64,000 nt of DNA, from positions 496,001 to 560,000 of the forward strand of contig CANLOW010000001.1 in the NCBI GenBank assembly GCA_947493035.1, written 5' to 3'. Of the stretch, positions 54,650 through 63,322 are shown in pieces. The first letter of the stretch is position 1; each line of letters starts with the position of its first letter. Source of the stretch: an uncultured Aquimarina sp. (GTDB lineage Bacteria; Bacteroidota; Bacteroidia; Flavobacteriales; Flavobacteriaceae). The notes below the pieces were generated by a model. The model did not search any database and was not told where the DNA came from. It was given only the letters and a program-made list of their open reading frames with translations. The position numbers and the translations under genes are program-made.

Positions 54650-55135
54650 TTATATCCTAATTTTTATTCTCTTGGTAATTGTAAAATTCAATCTCTTATA
54701 ACGAACTGTATTACCATTAGCACAAAAAGTATAGGTTCCTTTTTGTTTTGTTTCTCTAAAACTTAACAAAGTCACATCATCGACAGAACATTTATTATCC
54801 TTAGCTACACGACGCCTGATATGCTTTAGTGTCGCTTTACCTCTTTTTAAATATGCTTGAACTCTTGTAGTAGGCTTTGGCTCTACAAAACCATCAGGAA
54901 CACAACCTTTAGAAGTTGGTAATGCTGGTTTAGCGGCTTCTATCTCTTCTTCTGTCAACTCTTTCTTAACCAAAGGGGTCTCAGTGGTTTTTTCTTGCAC
55001 TACATCAATATACTCCCAAGTATAATCGGGCTTTAACAACACACTTCTACCGTCCTTTAACTGGACGATGGTACTCTTTTGAGCAAATGAGATTGATGAA
55101 ATTGCTAGTAATACAACAAATAAGAATTTACGCAT
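54650..55135 (-). CDS. DUF3157-like secreted protein
   Basis: A 161-residue protein with a signal peptide (about 1-18). The mature part opens with TIVQLKDGRSVLLKPDYTW, the conserved DUF3157 stretch, followed by a Glu-rich linker and a basic C-terminal half (KHIRRRVAKDNKCSVDDV, ending in NFTITKRIKI). Function unknown; probably periplasmic. It is divergent from the histidine kinase gene and is followed by the tiny lipoprotein gene. Confidence 0.82.
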   Translation of the reverse strand: MRKFLFVVLLAISSISFAQKSTIVQLKDGRSVLLKPDYTWEYIDVVQEKTTETPLVKKELTEEEIEAAKPALPTSKGCVPDGFVEPKPTTRVQAYLKRGKATLKHIRRRVAKDNKCSVDDVTLLSFRETKQKGTYTFCANGNTVRYKRLNFTITKRIKIRI

Positions 55136-55220
55136 AGTTCTTGTTTTGCCCCAAATGTAAGTACTTTACACATATAAAACTTAATTTTACAATACTAGAT
55201 GTATTCAAAAATCTATCATT

Positions 55221-56684
55221 TTGTTTAAAAGACCTTTTTCACTTCGTATACGGTTATTCATCTCGATGATGTTCCTTGTATTGATTTCTGCAATTGTTAT
55301 TGCAACTATTACAGCTTATCGTTATAAAAATGAAGCTGAGCTATATCACCAAAGCCGTTTAGAACGTAAAGAGCGCTCCATTAAAAGGCATATCAATTAC
55401 ATTCTACGTAGAACTACATACCCTGTTAAGACCAAAAACATTTCTTTAATTTTCAAAGAAAATGGTCGTATTTACGAGCTTTCAGAAATCCATCGAATGC
55501 CTCTTATTATTTATGATTTAAACGGAAAGTTGTTGTTAAAATCAAATGAAAGCTTTTCTAAAGATTCTCTAGAGCAACAAATTCCCCAAAAGGTTATTTC
55601 TGAAATCAAAAACTCTACAAATAAAACTCATTTAGTGAGTTATGAAAATGAAGGCGAACGCTTTAAATCACTTTATACATATATCACCGACAATAAATTT
55701 AAACCATTAGCTATTTTAAATTTACCTTATGTTCAAAATGATGATTTAGTTAAAAAAGACATCCGCGCTTTTATAAAAAACTTAGCAGAGGTTTATGTAT
55801 TAATGTTAGTTCTTTCTATCATTTTAGCATTCGTACTTTCCAATTTTATTACAAGTAGACTGAAAGCCATTTCAGATAAAATTAAAAAAACAAGGCTAGG
55901 AACATCTAATACTAAAATAACCATTGACAATGTCAGCGAAGAAATTAGCACTATAGTTAGGGCTTACAATAGTATGGTCGACCAATTAGAAGCCAGCGCC
56001 ATAAAACTTGCTCGTAGCGAAAGAGAAAATGCTTGGAAAGAAATGGCACGCCAAGTCGCGCATGAAATTAAAAACCCGCTAACACCTATGCGACTTACCA
56101 TTCAAAGTTTCGAAAGGCGATTTAACCCTGAAGACCCTAAAATCAAAACAAAACTAGGTGAATATAGCGAAACACTAATACAGCAAATCGACACTATGAG
56201 TACGATAGCCTCAGCGTTTTCTGATTTTGCAAAAATGCCTAAACGTAAAGACGAAATTTTAGATCTTAATGACGTTATCGATTCGGTTGTAGATATATTC
56301 CCTGAGCAAGGGGTACGCTTTCAACCTTCTCTTAAGCCAATTCGAATCAATTTTGACAAAGTACAACTAGTCCGCGTTGTAACTAATTTGGTTAAAAATG
56401 CGCTACAAGCAATTCCTTCGGACAGACAACCTGATATAATATTGTCTACAGAAAGTATTAACAATACAGCAGTGATTAGAGTTTCTGATAATGGTAGCGG
56501 AATTGATGATCAAAATAAAATAAAAATATTTGAGCCTAATTTCACTACTAAATCTAGCGGTATGGGACTAGGCCTAGCTATGGTGAAAAGTATTATTGAA
56601 ACCTATGATGGTCAAATTGATTTCGTCTCTAATATTGGTATTGGCACTACCTTTAAGGTTGAAATCCCAATCACATATATTTAA
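55221..56684 (+). CDS. membrane sensor histidine kinase (NtrY-like), TTG start
   Basis: A 487-residue kinase. Two transmembrane helices (about 10-32 and 190-212) flank a periplasmic sensor region, then HAMP (about 213-265), HisKA with His281 in VAHEIKNPLTPM, and HATPase with NLVKNALQAI, DNGSGID and GMGLGLAMVKS. No in-frame ATG exists upstream; the start is TTG 55221, giving LFKRPFSLRIRLF as signal-anchor. No response regulator is adjacent, so the partner is unknown. It is followed by the enoyl-CoA hydratase gene after about 60 bp. Confidence 0.9.
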   Translation: MFKRPFSLRIRLFISMMFLVLISAIVIATITAYRYKNEAELYHQSRLERKERSIKRHINYILRRTTYPVKTKNISLIFKENGRIYELSEIHRMPLIIYDLNGKLLLKSNESFSKDSLEQQIPQKVISEIKNSTNKTHLVSYENEGERFKSLYTYITDNKFKPLAILNLPYVQNDDLVKKDIRAFIKNLAEVYVLMLVLSIILAFVLSNFITSRLKAISDKIKKTRLGTSNTKITIDNVSEEISTIVRAYNSMVDQLEASAIKLARSERENAWKEMARQVAHEIKNPLTPMRLTIQSFERRFNPEDPKIKTKLGEYSETLIQQIDTMSTIASAFSDFAKMPKRKDEILDLNDVIDSVVDIFPEQGVRFQPSLKPIRINFDKVQLVRVVTNLVKNALQAIPSDRQPDIILSTESINNTAVIRVSDNGSGIDDQNKIKIFEPNFTTKSSGMGLGLAMVKSIIETYDGQIDFVSNIGIGTTFKVEIPITYI

Positions 56685-56745
56685 TATTTACAGGAACTTT
56701 ATTAACAAATTAGAAGAGGAGCAAATAGCAATAAAAAAACACTAC

Positions 56746-57513
56746 ATGGAATTTCACAACTTAATATACGAACCTAAACACAACTGTGTTCTCATTACTA
56801 TAAACAGGTCTAAAAAACTGAATGCACTAAACAAAGAGCTTATTGAAGAACTAAACCATGTCTTAAGATATGCTAATGAAGATAAAGCTGTACGTGCTGT
56901 AATCATTACTGGAAGTGGAGAAAAGGCATTTGTTGCAGGAGCTGATATTAAAGAGTTTTCTGATTTTAACCCAGAAGAAGGGGAAGCACTTGCCAGAGAA
57001 GGACAGTCCTTGCTATTTGATTTTATCGAAAATATGGAAAAGCCTGTCATTGCGGCTATTAATGGCTATGCATTAGGAGGCGGGTTAGAGCTAGCCTTAG
57101 CTTGTCACTTACGCGTCGCGGTAGAAGGGGCTAAATTTGGATTTCCAGAAGTTTCTCTTGGACTTATCCCTGGTTACGGAGGCACTCAACGCTTACCTCA
57201 AATTGTTGGTAAAAGTCATGCTATGGACTTAATTCTGACAGCGCGGATGTTAAATGCTGAAGAAGCTTATGATATTAGTCTTATCAATGATGTTGTCCCA
57301 AAAGATGCTTTACTAAACAAAGCTTATGAAATTGTCGAAGCACTTTCTAAGAATTCACCAAATGCACTAGCTCAGGCTATGAAAGCGATTAATAATAGCT
57401 TTAAAAAAGAAGGTTATGAAGTCGAGAAAACGAATTTCGGAAAATGCTTTCAAACACCTGATTTTAAAGAAGGAATAGATGCTTTCTTAAATAAAAGAAA
57501 ACCTAATTTCTAA
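56746..57513 (+). CDS. enoyl-CoA hydratase/isomerase
   Basis: A 255-residue crotonase-family enzyme. The oxyanion-hole motifs are GADIKEFSDF and ALGGGLELALACH, and the catalytic Glu is in FGFPEVSLGLIPGYGG. The open frame extends upstream into the kinase gene, but the start at 56746 (MEFHNLIYE) gives the normal length. It probably hydrates 2-enoyl-CoA in fatty acid or amino acid breakdown. No other beta-oxidation gene is adjacent. Confidence 0.93.
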   Translation: MEFHNLIYEPKHNCVLITINRSKKLNALNKELIEELNHVLRYANEDKAVRAVIITGSGEKAFVAGADIKEFSDFNPEEGEALAREGQSLLFDFIENMEKPVIAAINGYALGGGLELALACHLRVAVEGAKFGFPEVSLGLIPGYGGTQRLPQIVGKSHAMDLILTARMLNAEEAYDISLINDVVPKDALLNKAYEIVEALSKNSPNALAQAMKAINNSFKKEGYEVEKTNFGKCFQTPDFKEGIDAFLNKRKPNF

Positions 57514-57557
57514 AAAGAAAACTACAGTAAAACATATCAATTACAAGCTAAACGTTT

Positions 57558-57565
57558 TATCTTTG
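57558..57565 (+). promoter_or_regulatory. -7 element of the following lipoprotein gene
   Basis: TATCTTTG (TAnnTTTG) 22 bp upstream of the ATG at 57588. Confidence 0.5.
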
Positions 57566-57587
57566 AATCAAGATATATTACCATAAT

Positions 57588-58361
57588 ATGAGAAATATCC
57601 TAATCGCGCTAACTTGTATACTTTTTCTTTGCAGCTGTTCTGAAAAAAATATTGGTTTTTTTAATAATGCTTCTGAATCGGTATTACTACAAAAGCCTAT
57701 GACTTTTAAAGGGGATTCACTTATTAGTAAAAGTTATATTAAAGGACAATATATTGCCTCTACTGCTAATCAAGAAGATGAATTTAAAATTGTAAAAGGG
57801 CAATTTTCCAAAGGGTACTCTAAAGAATACTACAATCTAGGATTTGGAGGTTATGGATATTTCGGAAACTCTAGGAATGTAGAATATCCCGATTTCTTCA
57901 AAAATCAATATAACTTTGTAGGTCTAGGCGCAACTGCGGAAGCATCTGTAAGCATTCCTATTGAAGATGTTATCAACTGGCGCATTATAGGAGGAAAATT
58001 ATCTGTTTCTTGGGAATCAGATAGCTACAAAGAATATACTAACGACTATATCCGCTTTCGTAAAGAAGAAAAAGGTGATCAATTTAACGATGATTTATTT
58101 TATTCAGATAATAATTATGATGTAGAAAATCTAAATCCTGACAATTTTAGTTTAAATCTTTCTGCTTTTTCTGAAATACTTTTTAAAGTAAATGACGATG
58201 TCCAATTTGGTTTTAGCACCAATTTTGGTGTAGGCCATCGAATTATTACTTTAGGGATAGGGAGTTTTCTTCAATACAAGAAATTCATTTTGTCCGGAAA
58301 TCTTGGAAGTGCTGTTCAGCAAAATAGCTATACCTCACTTAGTCTAACATATCAACTATAA
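57588..58361 (+). CDS. lipoprotein with beta-rich (barrel-like) domain, unknown function
   Basis: A 257-residue lipoprotein with lipobox LCSC (Cys17). The mature part shows alternating Gly/aromatic strands (GFGGYGYFGNSRNVEYP; VQFGFSTNFGVGHRIITLG; ILSGNLGSAVQQN) as in small outer-membrane-associated barrels, but with few strands. Its end overlaps the convergent NlpC/P60 gene by six bases. Family unknown. Confidence 0.7.
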   Translation: MRNILIALTCILFLCSCSEKNIGFFNNASESVLLQKPMTFKGDSLISKSYIKGQYIASTANQEDEFKIVKGQFSKGYSKEYYNLGFGGYGYFGNSRNVEYPDFFKNQYNFVGLGATAEASVSIPIEDVINWRIIGGKLSVSWESDSYKEYTNDYIRFRKEEKGDQFNDDLFYSDNNYDVENLNPDNFSLNLSAFSEILFKVNDDVQFGFSTNFGVGHRIITLGIGSFLQYKKFILSGNLGSAVQQNSYTSLSLTYQL

Positions 58362-58820
58362 AACTCGAGTAATCAATCTCATTCTTTTCCCCCAATAGCT
58401 ACTTGTAAGTCTAGAATAAACAACCCCTTTAGAAGAAGATGTATGTATAAAAGTCACTCCTTTTCTAGAAACATCAGTAATAATACCTACATGGTTAATT
58501 TTTTTAGTACTACCAGTAGCAAAGAAAATCAAATCACCAGGCAAGGCTTTTTTTAATTTAATTCGTTTACCTCTTTTAGACATCTTAAATGCTGTCCTTG
58601 GTAGCTTTACCCTACTTTTCTTAAATGAATTATACACTAAACCAGAACAATCTATCCCTGACTTAGAAAGCCCTCCCAATTGATGACGAGTCCCTAAATA
58701 AGTATGTGCTGTTTGTATTACTTTTTTAGCTTTCCCTTTAGGTTTTTTACCAACTTGACCGTTGGCAAAAGCCGCTATACTGAAAAACAAAAAACTAAGA
58801 ATAAGAATAATTTTCTTCAT
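58356..58820 (-). CDS. NlpC/P60 family peptidoglycan hydrolase
   Basis: A 154-residue protein with a signal peptide (about 1-19). The single NlpC/P60 domain has the catalytic Cys in SGIDCSGLVYNS and the His in INHVGIITD. It cleaves gamma-D-Glu-diaminopimelate peptide bonds in peptidoglycan. Lys-rich composition of the mature part suggests tight wall or membrane contact. It lies two bases from lpxB and probably belongs to the surE-lpxB run. Confidence 0.93.
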   Translation of the reverse strand: MKKIILILSFLFFSIAAFANGQVGKKPKGKAKKVIQTAHTYLGTRHQLGGLSKSGIDCSGLVYNSFKKSRVKLPRTAFKMSKRGKRIKLKKALPGDLIFFATGSTKKINHVGIITDVSRKGVTFIHTSSSKGVVYSRLTSSYWGKRMRLITRVL

Positions 58821-58822
58821 GT

Positions 58823-59932
58823 TTAATTCAAATAATTAACAATTTGAGTTGCCGTTTTTTTACTTGCTCCAGTACCTCCTAATTTTTGTTCTAGTTGATC
58901 GTACGAAACAAGCATCGATGCTCTACTTTCTCCTTCTAATATCTTATTAAATTCCAACTTTAATTGTTTATAATTAAAATCATTTTGAATCAATTCTTTA
59001 ACCACTTCTTTATCCATCACCAAATTCACTAACGAAATATAATCGAGTTTCACGATACGCTTAGCAATGGCAAACGAAATAGCACTTCCCTTGTAACAAA
59101 CCACTTGAGGCACTTTAAACAAAGCCGTTTCTAAAGTTGCTGTACCCGAAGTAACTAAAGCAACTTCAGCATTATTTAAAATATCATAAGTCCTATTTTT
59201 TATAAGCTTTACATTTTCTTTTCCTATTAAGGAATTATAAAATGATGTTTCTTGACTGGGCGCTCCTGCTATGACAAATTGATACTCAGGATAATCTTTT
59301 ACCAAGCGAAGCATCTCACCTAACATAGTTGTAATTTCTTGCTTGCGGCTTCCTGGTAACAATGCTACAATAGGAAGATCTGATAATCCAAATTCATTCT
59401 TAAACAACTCTTTATCGTCAAGCTTGTATGCTTTTACAGCATCAATCAAAGGATGCCCAACATAATTTACTTTATAATCATATTTAGTATAAAAATCGGC
59501 TACAAAAGGCAATACTACAAACATATGATCAACCACTTCTTTTATAGTTTTTACACGCCCAGCTCTTGACGCCCAAACTTGAGGACTGATATAATAAAAT
59601 GTTTTTAATCCATGTGGCTTTGCCCATTTGGCAATACGTAAATTAAAGCCTGAATTATCTATAAAAATTAATGCATCAGGCTGAAATGATGCTATATCTT
59701 CCTTACAGAATTTGATCAACTTCAATATTTTGAATAAGTTTTTCAACACCTCTAAAAAGCCCATAAAAGCCCGCTCCTTGTAATGGGAAACTAAAGTAGC
59801 GCCAGCTTTTTCCATAAGATCTCCTCCCCAACACTTGATTTCTGCTCGAGGATCTACCTTAAGAATTTCTCTAACAAGATTACTACCATGCAAATCTCCC
59901 GAAGCTTCACCTGCTAGAATATAATATTTCAT
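58823..59932 (-). CDS. lpxB: lipid-A-disaccharide synthase
   Basis: A 369-residue GT19 enzyme with the canonical start MKYYILAGEASGDLHGSNL, then GFLEVLKNL and IFIDNSGFNLRIAKWAK, LLPGSRKQEI, and VTSGTATLETALFKVPQVV. It joins UDP-2,3-diacylglucosamine and lipid X to make the lipid A disaccharide at the inner membrane. It follows the 96-residue membrane protein gene and surE in a minus-strand operon. Confidence 0.97.
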   Translation of the reverse strand: MKYYILAGEASGDLHGSNLVREILKVDPRAEIKCWGGDLMEKAGATLVSHYKERAFMGFLEVLKNLFKILKLIKFCKEDIASFQPDALIFIDNSGFNLRIAKWAKPHGLKTFYYISPQVWASRAGRVKTIKEVVDHMFVVLPFVADFYTKYDYKVNYVGHPLIDAVKAYKLDDKELFKNEFGLSDLPIVALLPGSRKQEITTMLGEMLRLVKDYPEYQFVIAGAPSQETSFYNSLIGKENVKLIKNRTYDILNNAEVALVTSGTATLETALFKVPQVVCYKGSAISFAIAKRIVKLDYISLVNLVMDKEVVKELIQNDFNYKQLKLEFNKILEGESRASMLVSYDQLEQKLGGTGASKKTATQIVNYLN

Positions 59933-59934
59933 AA

Positions 59935-60225
59935 TTATGTTAACTTTTGAATCAACACAAAAGAAGCGACTAACAAAGTAGCAAATATCACCCCTCTAGC
60001 ATGATGAGATTTCTTTTGTTTTAAAAAACCAAAAAAGGCTACTAAATTAAGTAAAGCACCTGCGGAAAGTATTGGTGCAATCAGGCTTTCTTTAAAAGCT
60101 AACCTAATAGTTTCTGATATACCATAATCAGAAAAACCTAAAATCCACAAAATACTACCTACAGCGGTAGCTATAAGTCCTGTAACAAAACCTACTATAA
60201 TGTTTTTAATTGCTCTATTTTTCAT
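59935..60225 (-). CDS. small membrane protein of unknown function
   Basis: A 96-residue protein with three predicted transmembrane segments (about 8-30, 45-67, 73-94) and short polar connectors. It overlaps the end of surE by 11 bp and ends two bases before lpxB, so it is part of that operon, a placement common in Flavobacteriia. No function known. Confidence 0.78.
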   Translation of the reverse strand: MKNRAIKNIIVGFVTGLIATAVGSILWILGFSDYGISETIRLAFKESLIAPILSAGALLNLVAFFGFLKQKKSHHARGVIFATLLVASFVLIQKLT

Positions 60226-61000
60226 TTAAATCCCAAGAGTTTAGTTCTTGAATATAATGATGTGCCGTTAAATCGAATTGTGTTGGTACAACAGACACAT
60301 AACCATTTGCCAAAGCCCATTCATCTGTATCTTCTCCTTTATCCTCATTAACAAATTTACCTGTTAACCAATAATAAGTTTTCCCCATTGGGCTTACACG
60401 CTTATCGAAATCTTCTTCCCAATGTGCATTAGCTTGTCTACAAATTTTAATGCCTTTAATGTCTTTTTCTGGTAATTTCGGAAAATTGACATTAAGTACA
60501 GAAGCTTTAGGCATTCCTTTATCTAAAACTTGTTGTACAATTTTCTTTATAAACGGTTTACAAGGATTAAAGTCAGCATCCATACTATAATCTAATAATG
60601 AAAACCCAATAGCTGGCACACCTTCTATTCCTGCTTCTACGGCTGCACTCATTGTTCCTGAATAGATAACATTTATTGCTGCATTTGATCCGTGATTAAT
60701 ACCACTAACACATAAATCTGGTTTCCTCTTCAATATCTCGTGAGTAGCCATTTTCACACAGTCAACAGGTGTCCCTGAACAAGCATATTCTTTTTGAGGT
60801 GCATCCTTATCAACTACAATTTCATCACAATACAATGCTTCGCTAATGGTAATCGCATGTCCTTTTGCACTTTGAGGGCTATCAGGTGCCACTACCAAAA
60901 CATCCCCTATTTCATTCATCACCGAAATCAACGTTCGAATTCCTGGTGCAGTAATTCCATCGTCATTAGTTACTAAGATTAATGGTTTTTTTGTTGGCAT
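60215..61000 (-). CDS. surE: 5'-nucleotidase SurE
   Basis: A 261-residue SurE with the metal-binding N-terminus ILVTNDDGITAPGI, APDSPQSAKGHAIT, and CVSGINHGSNA with NVIYSGTMSAAVEA. It dephosphorylates nucleoside monophosphates, and short polyphosphate in some species. It is the first gene of the surE, 96-residue protein, lpxB, NlpC/P60 run and is divergent from prc. A near-consensus TACCTTTA lies upstream on its strand. Confidence 0.97.
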   Translation of the reverse strand: MPTKKPLILVTNDDGITAPGIRTLISVMNEIGDVLVVAPDSPQSAKGHAITISEALYCDEIVVDKDAPQKEYACSGTPVDCVKMATHEILKRKPDLCVSGINHGSNAAINVIYSGTMSAAVEAGIEGVPAIGFSLLDYSMDADFNPCKPFIKKIVQQVLDKGMPKASVLNVNFPKLPEKDIKGIKICRQANAHWEEDFDKRVSPMGKTYYWLTGKFVNEDKGEDTDEWALANGYVSVVPTQFDLTAHHYIQELNSWDLNEK

Positions 61001-61177
61001 TATTCTTGAAGTTAGAAGGATAAAGGTATCACTTTTTATATATTTACGTATTATAATAATATTGGTAACGCTATCATAACTTTTTTACAGATTCCCTTTA
61101 TTCATGTCACTTTAGTGCAATTAATAAGTATCTTTAGGTCATAGTTTACTAGTACCCAATATTTACCTGCAAATTTT

Positions 61178-63322
61178 ATGAAGAAAAGTCTTATAATTTT
61201 AATGACTGGCCTGATGGTTGGTGTGGTTTCTTGCAGTTTTACTCCGAAACAAAAATCTAATGAAGAGCGTCAAAAATTATTAATTGACCTTATCAGTTTT
61301 GTCCTTGATAAAGCGCATTTTGATGCTCGTGTATTGAATGACGAATTTTCTGAGGAAGTCTATAATGCTTACTTGGAAAAATTAGATCCTCAGAAACGCT
61401 ATTTTTACCAATCTGACATTGATGAATTTAGTGCTCACAAACATCAATTAGATGATTATATAAGAGATAAAGAATTAGATTTCTTTTTCCAGACTTATGA
61501 ACGCTTTCAGCAACGATTTGCTGAATCCAAACTACTATATAAAAGTATATTAACTAAAAAATTCGATTTCACTAGAAAAGATATTATTGATGTCGATTAC
61601 GAGGAAATACCTTATGTAGAAAATGAAAAGCAAATGAAACAACGCTGGCACAAGCGTTTAAAATACAGCACACTAAGCACTTACTTCGATACACTGGATC
61701 AGCAAGAAAAAGATCTGGAGAAAAACCCTGATCAAAAAACAAAAAGCAAGATAGAAATTGAAGAGGAATCTAGAAAAATCACTGAAAACTCTGTAAGCGA
61801 ATATTTTGATTTTGCCGAAGAATTGAATGAAAAAGATTGGTTCGCACAATACATTAATGCTATTGTCGAAACCTATGACCCACACACTTATTATTTCGCA
61901 CCCAAGGATAAAGATCGATTTGACATCTCTATGTCTGGAAAACTTGAAGGAATTGGTGCGAGATTACAAAAGAAAAAAGATAATATAAAAATTACTGAAG
62001 TAATTTCTGGTGGACCAGCATGGCGAGGAGAAGAGGTTGAAGTAGGTGATGTCATTTTAAAAGTAAAGCAAGAAGATGAAGATGAAGCTGTAAGTATTGT
62101 AGGAATGCGTTTAGACAATGCTGTCAGCCTTATCAAAGGACCAAAAGGAACAAAAGTTACCCTAACACTAAAACGTGTTGATGGATCTATAGAAGATGTT
62201 GATATTATTAGAGATATAGTTGAATTAGAAGAAACCTATGCTAAAAGCTCTTTAATAAAGAAAAAGGACAAGTATTTTGGCTTAATCAATCTACCAAAAT
62301 TTTATTTCAACGCCGAAGATTACAATTCTAGAAATGCTGCTTCTGACGTTAAAAAAGAAATAGAAAGATTCAAGAATAAAAATATAGATGGTCTAGTAAT
62401 AGACCTTAGAAATAATGGAGGAGGGTCATTGAAAACAGCTGTCGACTTAGCTGGTCTATTTATAAAAACTGGACCTGTTGTACAAGTCAAAAGTAGAGGC
62501 GCAAGGAAACAAGTATTAGATGATAACAACCCATCTATCGTCTGGGATGGTCCATTAGTAATAATGGTTAATGAACTATCAGCATCTGCATCAGAAATTC
62601 TTGCTGCTGCCATACAAGACTATAAACGCGGAATCGTGATAGGAAGTAAACAAACCTATGGAAAAGGGACTGTTCAATCAATCATCGACCTAAACAGATG
62701 GCTACGCAGTAATAATAATGGTGATTTAGGTGCAATAAAGGTAACAACCTCTAAATTTTACCGCATAAACGGAGGCTCAACACAATTAGAAGGTGTTAAA
62801 AGTGATGTTGTAGTGCCTGATCGATATAGCTACATCGAAATTGGAGAAAAAGATCAAGATAACCCACTTCCATATGATAAAATAGCTCCAGCGCAATATA
62901 GTAACTGGAGTAACCTTGTAGGCTACGAAGATATCATCAAGAGAAGCAAAAATCGTATGGACAAAAACGACCAAATCGTATTGATTGATGAAAGTGCTAA
63001 ATGGTTGTCACATAGACGTAACTTAAAACAGATATCATTAAAATACAACGATTACAAAGAAGACATCGATAAGAACGAAAAGAAAATTAAATATTTTGAA
63101 AAAATCGAAGATTATAAATCCAATTTAGACTTCTCCTCTTTACCTTATGAAATTAACAAAATAAAAGAGGATACCGTTCTTGGTGAAAAAAGACGACGTT
63201 GGCATGAAAATCTAAAATCTGACGTATATGTAGACGAAGCTATTAATGTACTAGAAGATATTGAAGTCGAGCAATACAAAGCTAATCTAGGAGTTATACC
63301 AGAAGAAAAGGTTCATGAATAA
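61178..63322 (+). CDS. prc: tail-specific carboxy-terminal protease Prc
   Basis: A 714-residue S41 protease with an N-terminal signal or lipobox-like sequence (VVSCSF), an N-terminal helical domain, a PDZ domain (about 245-330; GVGARLQ-like GIGARLQKK), and the catalytic Ser/Lys region with SASASE at 468-472 and Lys496 in TYGKGTVQS. A C-terminal DUF3340-type domain follows. It degrades or trims periplasmic proteins. It overlaps the OppC-like permease gene by eight bases. Confidence 0.95.
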   Translation: MKKSLIILMTGLMVGVVSCSFTPKQKSNEERQKLLIDLISFVLDKAHFDARVLNDEFSEEVYNAYLEKLDPQKRYFYQSDIDEFSAHKHQLDDYIRDKELDFFFQTYERFQQRFAESKLLYKSILTKKFDFTRKDIIDVDYEEIPYVENEKQMKQRWHKRLKYSTLSTYFDTLDQQEKDLEKNPDQKTKSKIEIEEESRKITENSVSEYFDFAEELNEKDWFAQYINAIVETYDPHTYYFAPKDKDRFDISMSGKLEGIGARLQKKKDNIKITEVISGGPAWRGEEVEVGDVILKVKQEDEDEAVSIVGMRLDNAVSLIKGPKGTKVTLTLKRVDGSIEDVDIIRDIVELEETYAKSSLIKKKDKYFGLINLPKFYFNAEDYNSRNAASDVKKEIERFKNKNIDGLVIDLRNNGGGSLKTAVDLAGLFIKTGPVVQVKSRGARKQVLDDNNPSIVWDGPLVIMVNELSASASEILAAAIQDYKRGIVIGSKQTYGKGTVQSIIDLNRWLRSNNNGDLGAIKVTTSKFYRINGGSTQLEGVKSDVVVPDRYSYIEIGEKDQDNPLPYDKIAPAQYSNWSNLVGYEDIIKRSKNRMDKNDQIVLIDESAKWLSHRRNLKQISLKYNDYKEDIDKNEKKIKYFEKIEDYKSNLDFSSLPYEINKIKEDTVLGEKRRRWHENLKSDVYVDEAINVLEDIEVEQYKANLGVIPEEKVHE

